A stretch of DNA of 64,000 nucleotides, taken from the NCBI GenBank assembly GCA_016195405.1, contig JACPZP010000070.1, forward strand, positions 1 through 64,000, in the 5' to 3' direction. Positions 26,049 through 38,520 of the stretch are shown here, one piece after another. Origin of the DNA: Planctomycetota bacterium (GTDB taxonomy: Bacteria; Planctomycetota; Planctomycetia; Gemmatales; Gemmataceae). The first letter of the stretch is position 1, and the number at the start of each line of letters is the position of its first letter. Both the position numbers and the translations under genes were made by a program. The notes below the pieces were generated by a model. It had not been told where the DNA came from and searched no databases. It was given only the letters and a program-made list of their open reading frames with translations.

Positions 26049-29000
26049 TGAGCTTCCAAGACTTCTTGCGCGCTCGTCTGGCCAACGCCGGCTTCACCAC
26101 CGAGGATGCTTTGGCCAGTTTCTTACCGCTAATGCGGGAAGTCGCTGCTGCCCATCGCGCGGATCTGGTGGCTCCGCTGGTCGGCAACGAAGACTTGAAG
26201 GTCGAAGGGGTTCGAATCTGGTTCGAGGAAGCGAGACGGCTCCCGCCCGCGCTTCAAGGCGGCAAGATCCGCGCGCTTGATCCGCCGAGCGTCCGTGCCT
26301 TCGAAGTCCTTGGCGAATTCAAAATGACCACGGACGTGGATCACGGCCAGGAATCCATGGTCAGCCTGCAGATCGGGCAGCGAGGCGCTGAATTCACGCG
26401 ACCCGTGTACTTGTCCGGTTACGTGTGCTGGGAGCATGAAATCGGCCACCACGATCCGCTCACCGACATCTTCAGTCTCGGAATGATACTCGCCAGCCTG
26501 ACTTGCAGTCTGGATTTCAGCGACACCGAGGACCTGACTCAATTCGTTCGCCATCGACGAAACCTTTTTGATCTGAATCCGAACCTTCACCCAGTGCTCA
26601 CGAAGGCCATTGTGCGCATGACGGAACTCAGCCGTCATCGCCGGCCCCAAGATATGCCGGCCTTGTTGCACACGCTCGAGAACTACCGCGACCAGGACAT
26701 TGACTTCGATTTCGATCCGACTCGGCTGCAAGCCCTCAAATCCGCCGATCCGCGAAGCAAGCGCCAGCTCATCTTAGAACGCTTGCAGCAGCGGCTCTTC
26801 GAGATTTCCCGCCGCAATCGTCTGCTTCACTTTCGTCCGACCATGCAGACGGTCAATCTCACTTGGGCCTCGGTTCCTCTTTCCTTCGATGTCGAGAGCA
26901 TTCGACCAGAGCAGGTTCTGACTTGGAACAACGATTTTCAACAGACCGTCGCCGCGGGCAAGCCCATCCCGCTCAACAAGTATCTGCGATTCGAGGAGGC
27001 GATCTACCTCCCGAGCCTGCTCGACCAGATTCGCAACGAGGCCCGCCGCGATCAGACCGAGTTCGGTTCCGCGCAGCTGCGGCTGGCGTTGTGCTATTTT
27101 CGGTGGTCGAATTTGAAGGAGAAACCCCCGGAGCGTTTCGACTCGCCCTTGGTGCTCCTGCCGGTGGAACTGACCAAGACCAAAGGGGTGCGCGACGTTT
27201 ATTCCCTGCAACCACTGAGCTCCGATGCGGAAGTGAACCCAGTTTTACGCCACTATCTCAAGCAGCTTTTCGCGATCGACTTGCCGGAAACGGTGGACTT
27301 GACGACCACGCCGCTGGAGACGTTTCACGCCTTGTTGGCCGCCAAGATTCAGTCGAGCGAGCCGGGGGTGACTTTGGAAAAAGTGGACCGGCCTCGCATT
27401 CACCTCATTCACGCGCGCGCCCAGCGCCGCCTCGAACTGTATCGCCGCCGCCTCAAGCTTTCCGGCCGCGGCATCCGCTCGTTCCTCGACCTCGACTACA
27501 GTTACGATCGCGACAACTTTCACCCGCTTGGTCTGCGGCTTTTTCAAGCGCGCATTCGGCCTCCCGAGACTCGGCTGCGCGCTCTGATCGAAGAATCTCC
27601 GCGTCCCCGAACGTTCATTCAGCCGCCGCTACAATCGTCCAGCGCCGATCGACAAAAGTTGCTCTACACCCAAGCGGAGGAGGAGACTAATCCGTATCAC
27701 TGGGAATTTGATTTGTGCAGCGTGACCTTGGGAAATTTCCGCTATCAGAGAATGTCGCTGGTGCGCGATTATGCGGCGCTCCTGCAGAACGGGACTGCCC
27801 ATCCCAGCTTTGATGCCATCCTTTCGCTAGAACCGCGTCCGCAGGCACCGGCCGCGCAAACGGCGCCGCCTCTTGAGGAGAGCTTCGCGATCGTACTTTC
27901 CGATCCAACCCAAGCCTCTGCAGTCGCGCAGGCGCGCAGCGGCCAGAACCTGATCATTCAGGGACCGCCCGGCACCGGGAAATCGCAGACCATCACCAAC
28001 TTGATTGCCGATTACGTAGCACGCGGCAAACGAGTGCTGTTCGTCTGTGAGAAACGAGCGGCCATTGACGTCGTGTACCATCGCTTGCGTCAGGCCGGCC
28101 TGCATTCCCTGTGCTGCTTGATCCATGATTCGCAGGCTGACAAGAAAGATTTGATTCTCGATCTCAAGCAAGTTTACGAGCGCCTTCTGGAGACGCCGGA
28201 AAAACAAGGGGCAGAGCCTGAAACGATCCGAAAGCAGCTGCTGGCCGCGCTTGTCGAGGATAGTGCACCGTTGCGTCAGTTTCACAACGCGATGCGGACG
28301 GCGCCGGCCTCGGCCAAGATACCCTTGCGGAGTTTACTCCATCGAGCCGTGGAGCTTCGTCAGGCAATGCCGGAGGTGTCTCCTCAGGACGAGGAGAATC
28401 TGCCGAATTACAGCGCCTTGGAAGAGCACCGGGAAGGCATCGTCCGTGCGGCGGCCACCCTGGAAGAACTACAAGGTCCTAAATCGCTAGCGGACCATCC
28501 GCTCAAATCCCTGAGCGCGCGACTGGTTGCGGAAGAGCGCCCCCTGGATTTCACCCGTGAGCGCCTAGCGCGCGTCGAGCATCTGCTCGATGCCCTGGAA
28601 ACGCAACTCGGCGAACTTGACGTTCCGGGGGCTGAGAAACAATCGGGGCAACAGGTCTCGCTTCTGACCCGATTCGCCGAAGAGGTTTCTTTTCTGGCTG
28701 CGAAAAATCAGCTCTTTTTGCTGCGCCCGGAAAGCGAGCATGCCAAATCCTTCGCCAAGCTGCAACGCGACCGGCGCGCCCGCGAGAGAGAATTGGAAAA
28801 AGCTCAGGAAGCCACCAAAGGATGGAAACACAAGTTGCCGCCGCTGGAGACTCGCATCGCTCTGGAGCAGGCGCGAAACTTCGAGAGCGGATTCCTGCGA
28901 TTCTTGAAGCCCGCGTGGTGGCGGCTCCGCGGCATCTTGAATCAGCGCTATGACTTCGGCGCTCATGCCGTGAATCCGACTTGGACCCAGCTCCTCGAGC

Positions 29001-31582
29001 AGCTTGAAAAGGAGCACGGATTATTGGCGGCCCTTGAGGAATGGGAGGCAGAGAGTCGCGTGCTCTTTGGCTACGAAGGCACATTCGCACAATTCGCCGA
29101 TCGGGTCGGAGCGATTCTTGAGAGCACCAAGGGATTGCCCGCCGAGTTTCAAGCCTTGTACCGCCGTCTGTTGGACGATTCTGACGGCGCTAGGATCATG
29201 CTCCGCCTCGCCCAGCTAAAACCACTCGTCGACCAACTCGATCAGGAACTGGCAGGATTGTTTGAAGAAAGATCTGACAGCTATTCTCAGCTCCGCGAAC
29301 AGCTCGCGCTCCTGGAGGAGTCCCTTGACGAGTTGCCCGACTTTCTTCCGCTCCTGAAGGAATTGGCGGCACTGCCCGCGCCGCTCACGGGGGCTTGGCG
29401 GCGCTTTCCTTGGTCCTTAGCAAATCTTGAAGCTGCCCTGGCGCGCCGCACCCTCCACGAAGTCTTTCGCGCGGAACGCGGCCTGGCGCGCTTCACGAAT
29501 AAGGTTCGTAAGCAGCAGGTCCGGCTGCTGGAGCAAACCTGGGACCAGTTTCACGATGCCAATGCCGCTGTCGTCTGCGATCGCGTGCGCCGCCGCTTCC
29601 TGGAACATGTGCGTATCGCCAATTTGTCCCATGCCCAGCTCACTGCGGAACAAAAGGATTTCAAGACGCTCTACAACCGCGGCCGGCGCGAGCTGGAACA
29701 CGAGTTCGGCAAGACCATGCGATTTAAGTCCATTCGCGACTTGGTGGCCGGTAACTCCGGGGTGGTTCTCCAGGATTTGAAACCGGTCTGGCTCATGAGC
29801 CCCCTCAGCATATCGGACACCTTGCCGCTCGACGCCACCCATTTCGACGTGGTGATCTTCGATGAAGCCAGCCAGGTGACGCTGGAGGAAGCGGTGCCCT
29901 CGCTGTTTCGCGCCGGGCAGGTTATTGTTGTCGGCGACGAAATGCAGCTGCCTCCCACGAATTTCTTTTCCGCCAAGCATGAAAACGACGAGGAAGCGCT
30001 CGTCATCAAGGACGCGGACGGCCAGGCCGTGGAATATGAATTAGGAGGCCAAAGTTTTCTCAACCATGCGGCACGGAACCTGCCGTCCACCATGCTGGGC
30101 TGGCATTACCGCAGCCGATCGGAATCGCTCATCAGCTTTTCCAACGCTGCTTTTTATCAAGGACGATTGCTCACGGTCCCCGAAGTCGTTCTGCCGGCTG
30201 CCGATGCCGCCGCGATCCAGATCCGGTCGGCGGAAGAAGGCTCGGGCATTGTGCCGCAACTGCTCGATCGGCCCGTCAGTTTTCATTTCTTGAAGCACGG
30301 CATTTACCAGCAGCGCCGCAACACGGCCGAAGCGGACTACATTGCCCATCTGGTGCACGGATTGCTTGCGCGCGAGACCGGTCTCAGCATTGGCATCATC
30401 GCCTTTTCCGAAGCCCAGCAAGGAGAGGTCCAGGATGCTCTGGAGCGGCTGGGCCGGAGCGATCCCGCATTTCGCGAACGGCTTGAAGCAGAAATGGAGC
30501 GCGAGGACGAGGGCCAATTCGTCGGCCTTCTGATCAAGAACCTGGAGAACATTCAGGGCGACGAGCGCGACGTTGTCATTCTGAGCGTTTGTTACGGACG
30601 CGCTCCCAGCGGCAAAATGCTCATGACGTTCGGCCCGATCAATCAGAACGGCGGCGAACGACGTCTTAACGTCGCGTTCTCCCGCGCCAAGCAGCACATG
30701 GTTCTGGTGTCCTCGATTCACCACCACGAAATCACCAACGATTACAACGACGGCGCCCGCTGCTTGAAGAACTACTTGCGCTATGCGGAGGCAATGTCCC
30801 AAGGCGCTCAAGCCGCGGCTCGGCGCGTGCTCGGGGAGACGGGGCTCCAGGACTCAGAGCCGGTCTGTGCCGCGGTCGCCGACATCTTGCTCCTGGAGTT
30901 GACGACGGCTTTACGGGAACGTGGTTACGAGGTCGCCAGCGCGGTCGGCCAGTCCAGTTTTCGCTGTGATTTGGCGGTACGTCGGCCGAAGGACCGCGCG
31001 TATCGTCTAGGGATTCTAGTTGATTCCGACGAGTATTACCGGCAAGACGATATTCTGGCGCGCGACGTCTTGAAACCCAAGTTGCTTCGCGCCTTCGGCT
31101 GGAAAGTCAGCCATGTGCTGATCAAAGACTGGTTTGCCAATCGCCGCGAAGTGGTCAACGAGCTGGAGCGGATGATCACCGAGGAATCCGATGATGCGGC
31201 GAATTCACAGAGCGTAGCGGAAGACGCGATCGCGTCCCCAGCACTCGCTGTAAACTTGCCTGGAGCTGCCGTGTCGGCCCCTGCAGCGTGTATCGAAGCC
31301 CTCGAGTCAAAGGCGGAAGCCCCTCTGTCCGCGCAAACGCCCGGCAAAGCTCTGGACGCCGCCGGCGCGCCATGGCAGCGTTCTTTCGAGTTTATCGACG
31401 GCGTTTCCCGAAAGTTCTGGGAAATCAGCGTCCATGGAATTGAGCATACGGTCCGCTTTGGCAGAATCGGTACGGCCGGCCAGAGCAGAACGAAAGCATT
31501 CGCGGATGCGGCCGCCGCCGAGCGAGATGCGCTGCGGCTGGTGAGCGAGAAGTTCGCCAAGGGATATGTTGAAAAAACTTGA
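26045..31582 (+). CDS. Giant fusion: pseudokinase-like, DUF4011, SF1 helicase, REase-like and WGR domains
   Basis: This 1845-residue protein starts at ATG 26045, or 26048. Residues 1-225 resemble a protein-kinase C-lobe (PVYLSGYVCWEHEIG, DPLTDIFSLGMILASL), but no HRD or DFG triad is visible. From about 235 a DUF4011 segment follows (QRLFEISRRNRLLHFRPT). The SF1/Upf1-like helicase has Walker A GPPGTGKSQT (near 640), a long helical insert, Walker B VVIFDEASQ (near 1272), motif III VVGDEMQLPP and motif VI RLNVAFSRAKQH (near 1540). Around 1638-1690 a nuclease-like region (FRCDLAV, GILVDSDEYY, LLRAFGWKVSHVLIKDW) resembles MTES_1575/Vsr-type PD-(D/E)xK domains. The C-terminus is a complete WGR (1777-1842). 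DUF4011 helicase-nucleases occur in defence loci; Mokosh MkoA is an analogous kinase-helicase fusion. An antiphage role is inferred. Confidence 0.85.
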   Translation: MMSFQDFLRARLANAGFTTEDALASFLPLMREVAAAHRADLVAPLVGNEDLKVEGVRIWFEEARRLPPALQGGKIRALDPPSVRAFEVLGEFKMTTDVDHGQESMVSLQIGQRGAEFTRPVYLSGYVCWEHEIGHHDPLTDIFSLGMILASLTCSLDFSDTEDLTQFVRHRRNLFDLNPNLHPVLTKAIVRMTELSRHRRPQDMPALLHTLENYRDQDIDFDFDPTRLQALKSADPRSKRQLILERLQQRLFEISRRNRLLHFRPTMQTVNLTWASVPLSFDVESIRPEQVLTWNNDFQQTVAAGKPIPLNKYLRFEEAIYLPSLLDQIRNEARRDQTEFGSAQLRLALCYFRWSNLKEKPPERFDSPLVLLPVELTKTKGVRDVYSLQPLSSDAEVNPVLRHYLKQLFAIDLPETVDLTTTPLETFHALLAAKIQSSEPGVTLEKVDRPRIHLIHARAQRRLELYRRRLKLSGRGIRSFLDLDYSYDRDNFHPLGLRLFQARIRPPETRLRALIEESPRPRTFIQPPLQSSSADRQKLLYTQAEEETNPYHWEFDLCSVTLGNFRYQRMSLVRDYAALLQNGTAHPSFDAILSLEPRPQAPAAQTAPPLEESFAIVLSDPTQASAVAQARSGQNLIIQGPPGTGKSQTITNLIADYVARGKRVLFVCEKRAAIDVVYHRLRQAGLHSLCCLIHDSQADKKDLILDLKQVYERLLETPEKQGAEPETIRKQLLAALVEDSAPLRQFHNAMRTAPASAKIPLRSLLHRAVELRQAMPEVSPQDEENLPNYSALEEHREGIVRAAATLEELQGPKSLADHPLKSLSARLVAEERPLDFTRERLARVEHLLDALETQLGELDVPGAEKQSGQQVSLLTRFAEEVSFLAAKNQLFLLRPESEHAKSFAKLQRDRRARERELEKAQEATKGWKHKLPPLETRIALEQARNFESGFLRFLKPAWWRLRGILNQRYDFGAHAVNPTWTQLLEQLEKEHGLLAALEEWEAESRVLFGYEGTFAQFADRVGAILESTKGLPAEFQALYRRLLDDSDGARIMLRLAQLKPLVDQLDQELAGLFEERSDSYSQLREQLALLEESLDELPDFLPLLKELAALPAPLTGAWRRFPWSLANLEAALARRTLHEVFRAERGLARFTNKVRKQQVRLLEQTWDQFHDANAAVVCDRVRRRFLEHVRIANLSHAQLTAEQKDFKTLYNRGRRELEHEFGKTMRFKSIRDLVAGNSGVVLQDLKPVWLMSPLSISDTLPLDATHFDVVIFDEASQVTLEEAVPSLFRAGQVIVVGDEMQLPPTNFFSAKHENDEEALVIKDADGQAVEYELGGQSFLNHAARNLPSTMLGWHYRSRSESLISFSNAAFYQGRLLTVPEVVLPAADAAAIQIRSAEEGSGIVPQLLDRPVSFHFLKHGIYQQRRNTAEADYIAHLVHGLLARETGLSIGIIAFSEAQQGEVQDALERLGRSDPAFRERLEAEMEREDEGQFVGLLIKNLENIQGDERDVVILSVCYGRAPSGKMLMTFGPINQNGGERRLNVAFSRAKQHMVLVSSIHHHEITNDYNDGARCLKNYLRYAEAMSQGAQAAARRVLGETGLQDSEPVCAAVADILLLELTTALRERGYEVASAVGQSSFRCDLAVRRPKDRAYRLGILVDSDEYYRQDDILARDVLKPKLLRAFGWKVSHVLIKDWFANRREVVNELERMITEESDDAANSQSVAEDAIASPALAVNLPGAAVSAPAACIEALESKAEAPLSAQTPGKALDAAGAPWQRSFEFIDGVSRKFWEISVHGIEHTVRFGRIGTAGQSRTKAFADAAAAERDALRLVSEKFAKGYVEKT

Positions 31583-31820
31583 GAGTTGAATTTCGCCGTG
31601 CAGGAGCGTGTAAATCAATTTTCCAACCCGATGAATGAACTCTGGACCATTTGATTCAATCTGTTCGGGAAAAGACGTAATTGGTTTTCGGCGACCAACC
31701 TTGCACCACGAGGAGCGACCGTGACCGCAGGCCTCCATTCCATCCGGACCCGATGAAGCCTGAAGAAGTTGCCGGCCTCAGTTTCCCGTCTAGGTACACC
31801 ACGGCCCGGTGGATTTGACT

Positions 31821-32019
31821 GTCTGCCGCCGCGTTCCACAGAGCGACCGTGGTTCGGGTACAGCGTCCGCGTTCGTACAAAGTACAGACATAGCTCGTAG
31901 GCCGGAATTGGCCGACGTGAAGAGACAGGGGCGGCGCGAGCTTTTTGAGACCTGCGAACGCTCAAGCGGCGGGGCCGGGAGACTCCCGGATTGATTTGTA
32001 GTATTGTATTGGATGCGAT
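31821..32019 (+). repeat. 199-bp direct repeat, right copy
   Basis: This is the second copy of 24392-24590: 7 substitutions, no gaps, same orientation. Together the copies bracket 7.2 kb with exactly two genes. A composite excisable cassette or insertion by homologous recombination between dispersed repeats would both give this pattern. Confidence 0.92.
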
Positions 32020-32035
32020 CCCCAAGGTTGCATTA

Positions 32036-32085
32036 GTCAGGACCATTTGGTGTAGGTTACTTTGATTATATAAAAGGGTCCTGAC
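32036..32085. repeat. Degenerate palindromic element
   Basis: GTCAGGACC (32036-32044) pairs with GGTCCTGAC (32077-32085), with neighbouring bases extending the match imperfectly. The TCAGGACC core resembles the 11556-11607 element, so this may be a decayed or variant member. Confidence 0.5.
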
Positions 32086-32111
32086 ACCTTTTCTGACCGG
32101 GAGTGCATGCC

Positions 32112-33637
32112 ATGAGTGTTCCAGTCGTCGTTGGTCGGCGGTTCGTCTGTGTCGGTACCGTTTTGATGATGACAGTCGTTCCCGTGATTCTGCCGCCCGA
32201 TTTCGCGGTCTACGCTGCTCAGAATCTTGACGATAAGGCCCCGCGCTCTTGGCCCATGTTCGGCGGCAGCCCGGGCCGCAATATGGTCAACCTTGTGGAG
32301 CGGAATCTACCGGCTGACTGGTGCGTCCAAGAAGGCAAGCTCAAGAACATCAAGTGGATGGCGGACCTGGGCGATAGGACATTCGGTAGTCCCGTCGTGG
32401 CCCACGGCAAAGTCTTTGTCGCCACCAATAACGGCAATCCGCGCGATCCGGCGGTGAAGGGACGGAGACCCGTGATGATGGCCTTCCGAGAAACCGACGG
32501 CCAATTCCTCTGGCAGATCGCGCACGACTTCCAGGCGATGGGGATCGCGGGTCCGCCGCACAATTTCCGTCCACGCCGGCGGTGGTTGGCCGACATCTTT
32601 TTTACATCACACCCGCTTGCGAAGTGATCTGCGCCGACGCGGATAACGGCAAGATCCAGTGGCGTTATGACATGATCAAGGAACTCCAGGTCCACCCGTA
32701 TCGAGAGTGGTGCATCTACCGCGTCGCCCCTTTGTCGTCGCCGCTCGTGATCGGCAATCTCGTCTTCGCGGTCACGGGAAACGGCGTTGATGACGAAGAC
32801 AAACTCGTGTCACCGAAAGCGCCCAGTTTCATCGCCTTGGACAAACGGACCGGCAAGCTGGCTTGGCAATCAAACTTTCCGGGCGAGAACATCATTCAAG
32901 GGCAATGGTCCAGCCCCACGTTTGCTGACCAGAGCGGCACTGCGCAAGTCATCTTTGCCGGGGGCGATTGCGTAATCTACAGCTTCGCTCCAGAGACCGG
33001 CAAGCTGCTGTGGAAATGCGATTGCCTGCCGACGCGCACGAAGAGGGGTGGGAACGTAATCGAAAACTACATCGTGGGCACGCCGGTCGTTCTTGGGGAC
33101 AAACTCTACGTCGGCCTGGGGCTTGCCCCCGCGCATCCACTGCCCACCCGCTGGAGCTATTTCTTGTGCCTGGACATCACCAAGAAGGGCGATGTATCGC
33201 TGAAAAGCTACGACGCGAAAGCGGCCCTGAACTCGGGTTCGGCCCTGGTCTGGGCATTTGGCGGCCCGATCGAGCCGCGACCCGAGAAAGGTCGGCGGGC
33301 TTTATTCGGCCGCACCCTCAGTACAGCGGCGGTGCACGACGGTCTGATTTACATCACCGAGGAAGGCGGTTATCTGCACTGTTTCGATGCAGCCACGGGC
33401 AGGCGGTTCTGGGAATATGATCTTGTGGCATCGGTTGTGGGCTCCCCCTACTGGGTGGATGGTCGCGTATTCGTCGGCACCGAGGACGGCTCGCTCATGA
33501 TCTTCGCGCACGGCCGAACCGCGAAGCTCCTTGCGACGATCGATATAGATGAGGAGATCTACACGACGCCGGTGGCGGTCAACGGCACGCTCTATGTCGC
33601 GACCAGGTCGAAGCTCTTCGCGATCGGCTCGCGCTGA
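32112..33637 (+). pseudogene. Exported PQQ-type beta-propeller protein, frameshifted
   Basis: A signal peptide (RRFVCVGTVLMMTVVPVIL) leads to a propeller with repeated blades: SPVVAHGKVFVATN, SSPLVIGNLVFAVTG, GTPVVLGDKLYVGL, TAAVHDGLIYITEEGG and TTPVAVNGTLYVATR. The N-terminal frame stops at 32627, while the remaining blades are in another frame from about 32568 on. Inserting one T in the AATTTCC run near 32565 would restore HNFPSTPAVVGRHLFYIT. The family includes dehydrogenase-like and structural PQQ proteins; catalytic residues are not evident. Upstream of the nar cluster in the same direction, but 327 bp away. Confidence 0.75.
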
Positions 33638-33964
33638 TTCTCCGGGGTAGTTGAGAGGGCGCCAAGAGCGTACTCCCCTCTACGAGAAGTTGGATCATGG
33701 GTTCCTTGCCTTCAACCATCTCATGCAACCTCTCCGCTGTGCCGTTTTGTCACGGATGGGCGGATTCGTAACACTTGATTCTTGAGTTACAAACGTAAAC
33801 CAGAGATCCAATCCTGACAGCAATTGTTTTCGGGAGCGGAATCCCGTCTTACGGCGGACGCGCGCGCGGTCATTTTGAAAACGGTATCTCATTTGCAAGT
33901 CGGCCCTCCTGTTTGGCTCTGTTGCGTCTTATCGATTTCGATCCTGGGCCAACCAGGAGGGAAT
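33638..33964. other. Intergenic region upstream of the nar/act operon
   Basis: No gene is supported. It should contain the promoter for the cytochrome c-narGHJI-act cluster. A TTGAT half-site occurs near 33777, but I do not see a full FNR/Dnr dyad or a good -35/-10 pair. Confidence 0.5.
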
Positions 33965-34842
33965 ATGACCGTCGAAGTCACGCGCAAGGTCTCATTCGGA
34001 GGGCGGCTGCTCGTGCGCCTTGCCGGCTTTGCTTGCCTGACTCTTGATTCCATGCCGCTTCAGGCGCAGGAAACGGCTGAGTATTTCAAGCGAAATTGCG
34101 CTAATTGCCACACGATCGGCGGCGGCCGGCTCGTTGGGCCGGACTTGAAAAACGTCGGCCAGCGCAAGGACAAGGAATGGTTGACGCGCTTTCTGCTCAA
34201 TCCCAAAGCGGTGATGGACAGCGGCGATGCCTATGCCGGACGGCTTTTCCAAGACAGTCGCGGCGTGCTCATGCCCACTGCTCCAGACATCAGTGCGGAG
34301 CGCGCTGACAACCTGCTGGTGCTCATCGAAGCCGAGTCGAAGCTGGAGCGCTCGCAGTTTGCCGGCGCCCTGACCGCCATTCCGGATCGGCCCTTCACGG
34401 AGCAGGAGATGGAACACGGCCGGCTGCTTTTTGTCGGGCTCAAACCCTTGGCGAACGGCGGCGCCGCCTGTCTGTCGTGCCATTCGGTGCAGGGCGCAAG
34501 CATTTTGGGCGGCGGCCAGCTTGGGCCCGATCTCACTGCCGTGTGGAACAAGCTGCAGGGCCGAAAGGGACTGGCCGCCTGGCTATCGTCGCCGCCGACG
34601 CCGACGATGCAACCGGTCTACAAGAATCATCCGCTCGACAGTCAGGAAATTCTGGAACTGGTCGCTTACCTGGAGAGCGCCAAGGACGAACGCGAAACGT
34701 CGTCCGTGGCACGGTTCAATTTCTTTCTTCTGGGCCTGGCGGGCACGGCCGGAGGATTCGTGTTGTTCGACTTCGTCTGGCGACGCCGCTTCCGCGCGGT
34801 CCGTCGAGATTTGGTACACGCTGGTGAGGAATCGGAGGACAC

Positions 34843-34846
<4 letters not shown>
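33965..34846 (+). CDS. Dihaem c-type cytochrome with C-terminal membrane anchor
   Basis: This 293-residue protein follows a very strong ribosome site (aggaggga) and has an N-terminal export signal ending near LQAQ. Two haem-binding motifs are visible: CANCH (near residue 46) in a first cytochrome domain and CLSCH (near 175) in a second. The C-terminus has one membrane segment ([18 protein letters not shown]) followed by basic residues, leaving the haems on the outside. Its stop overlaps the narG start (ATGA), so it is coupled to nitrate reductase synthesis and may exchange electrons with NarI or alternative complex III. Confidence 0.88.
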
Positions 34847-38517
<3,671 letters not shown>

Positions 38518-38520
38518 CCA

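Larger units (their letters stand above)
31583..32111. other. Gene-free stretch after the helicase cassette
   Basis: It contains the right 199-bp repeat (31821-32019) and a degenerate palindrome (32036-32085). The 238 bp between the helicase stop and the repeat hold no gene I can support, and no terminator of canonical form. Confidence 0.6.

Noticed and set aside
33770..33800. TTGATTCTTGAGTT as an FNR/Dnr box upstream of the nar cluster
   Set aside because: Only one half-site matches; the second half (ATCAA) is absent, so I do not call a regulator site.
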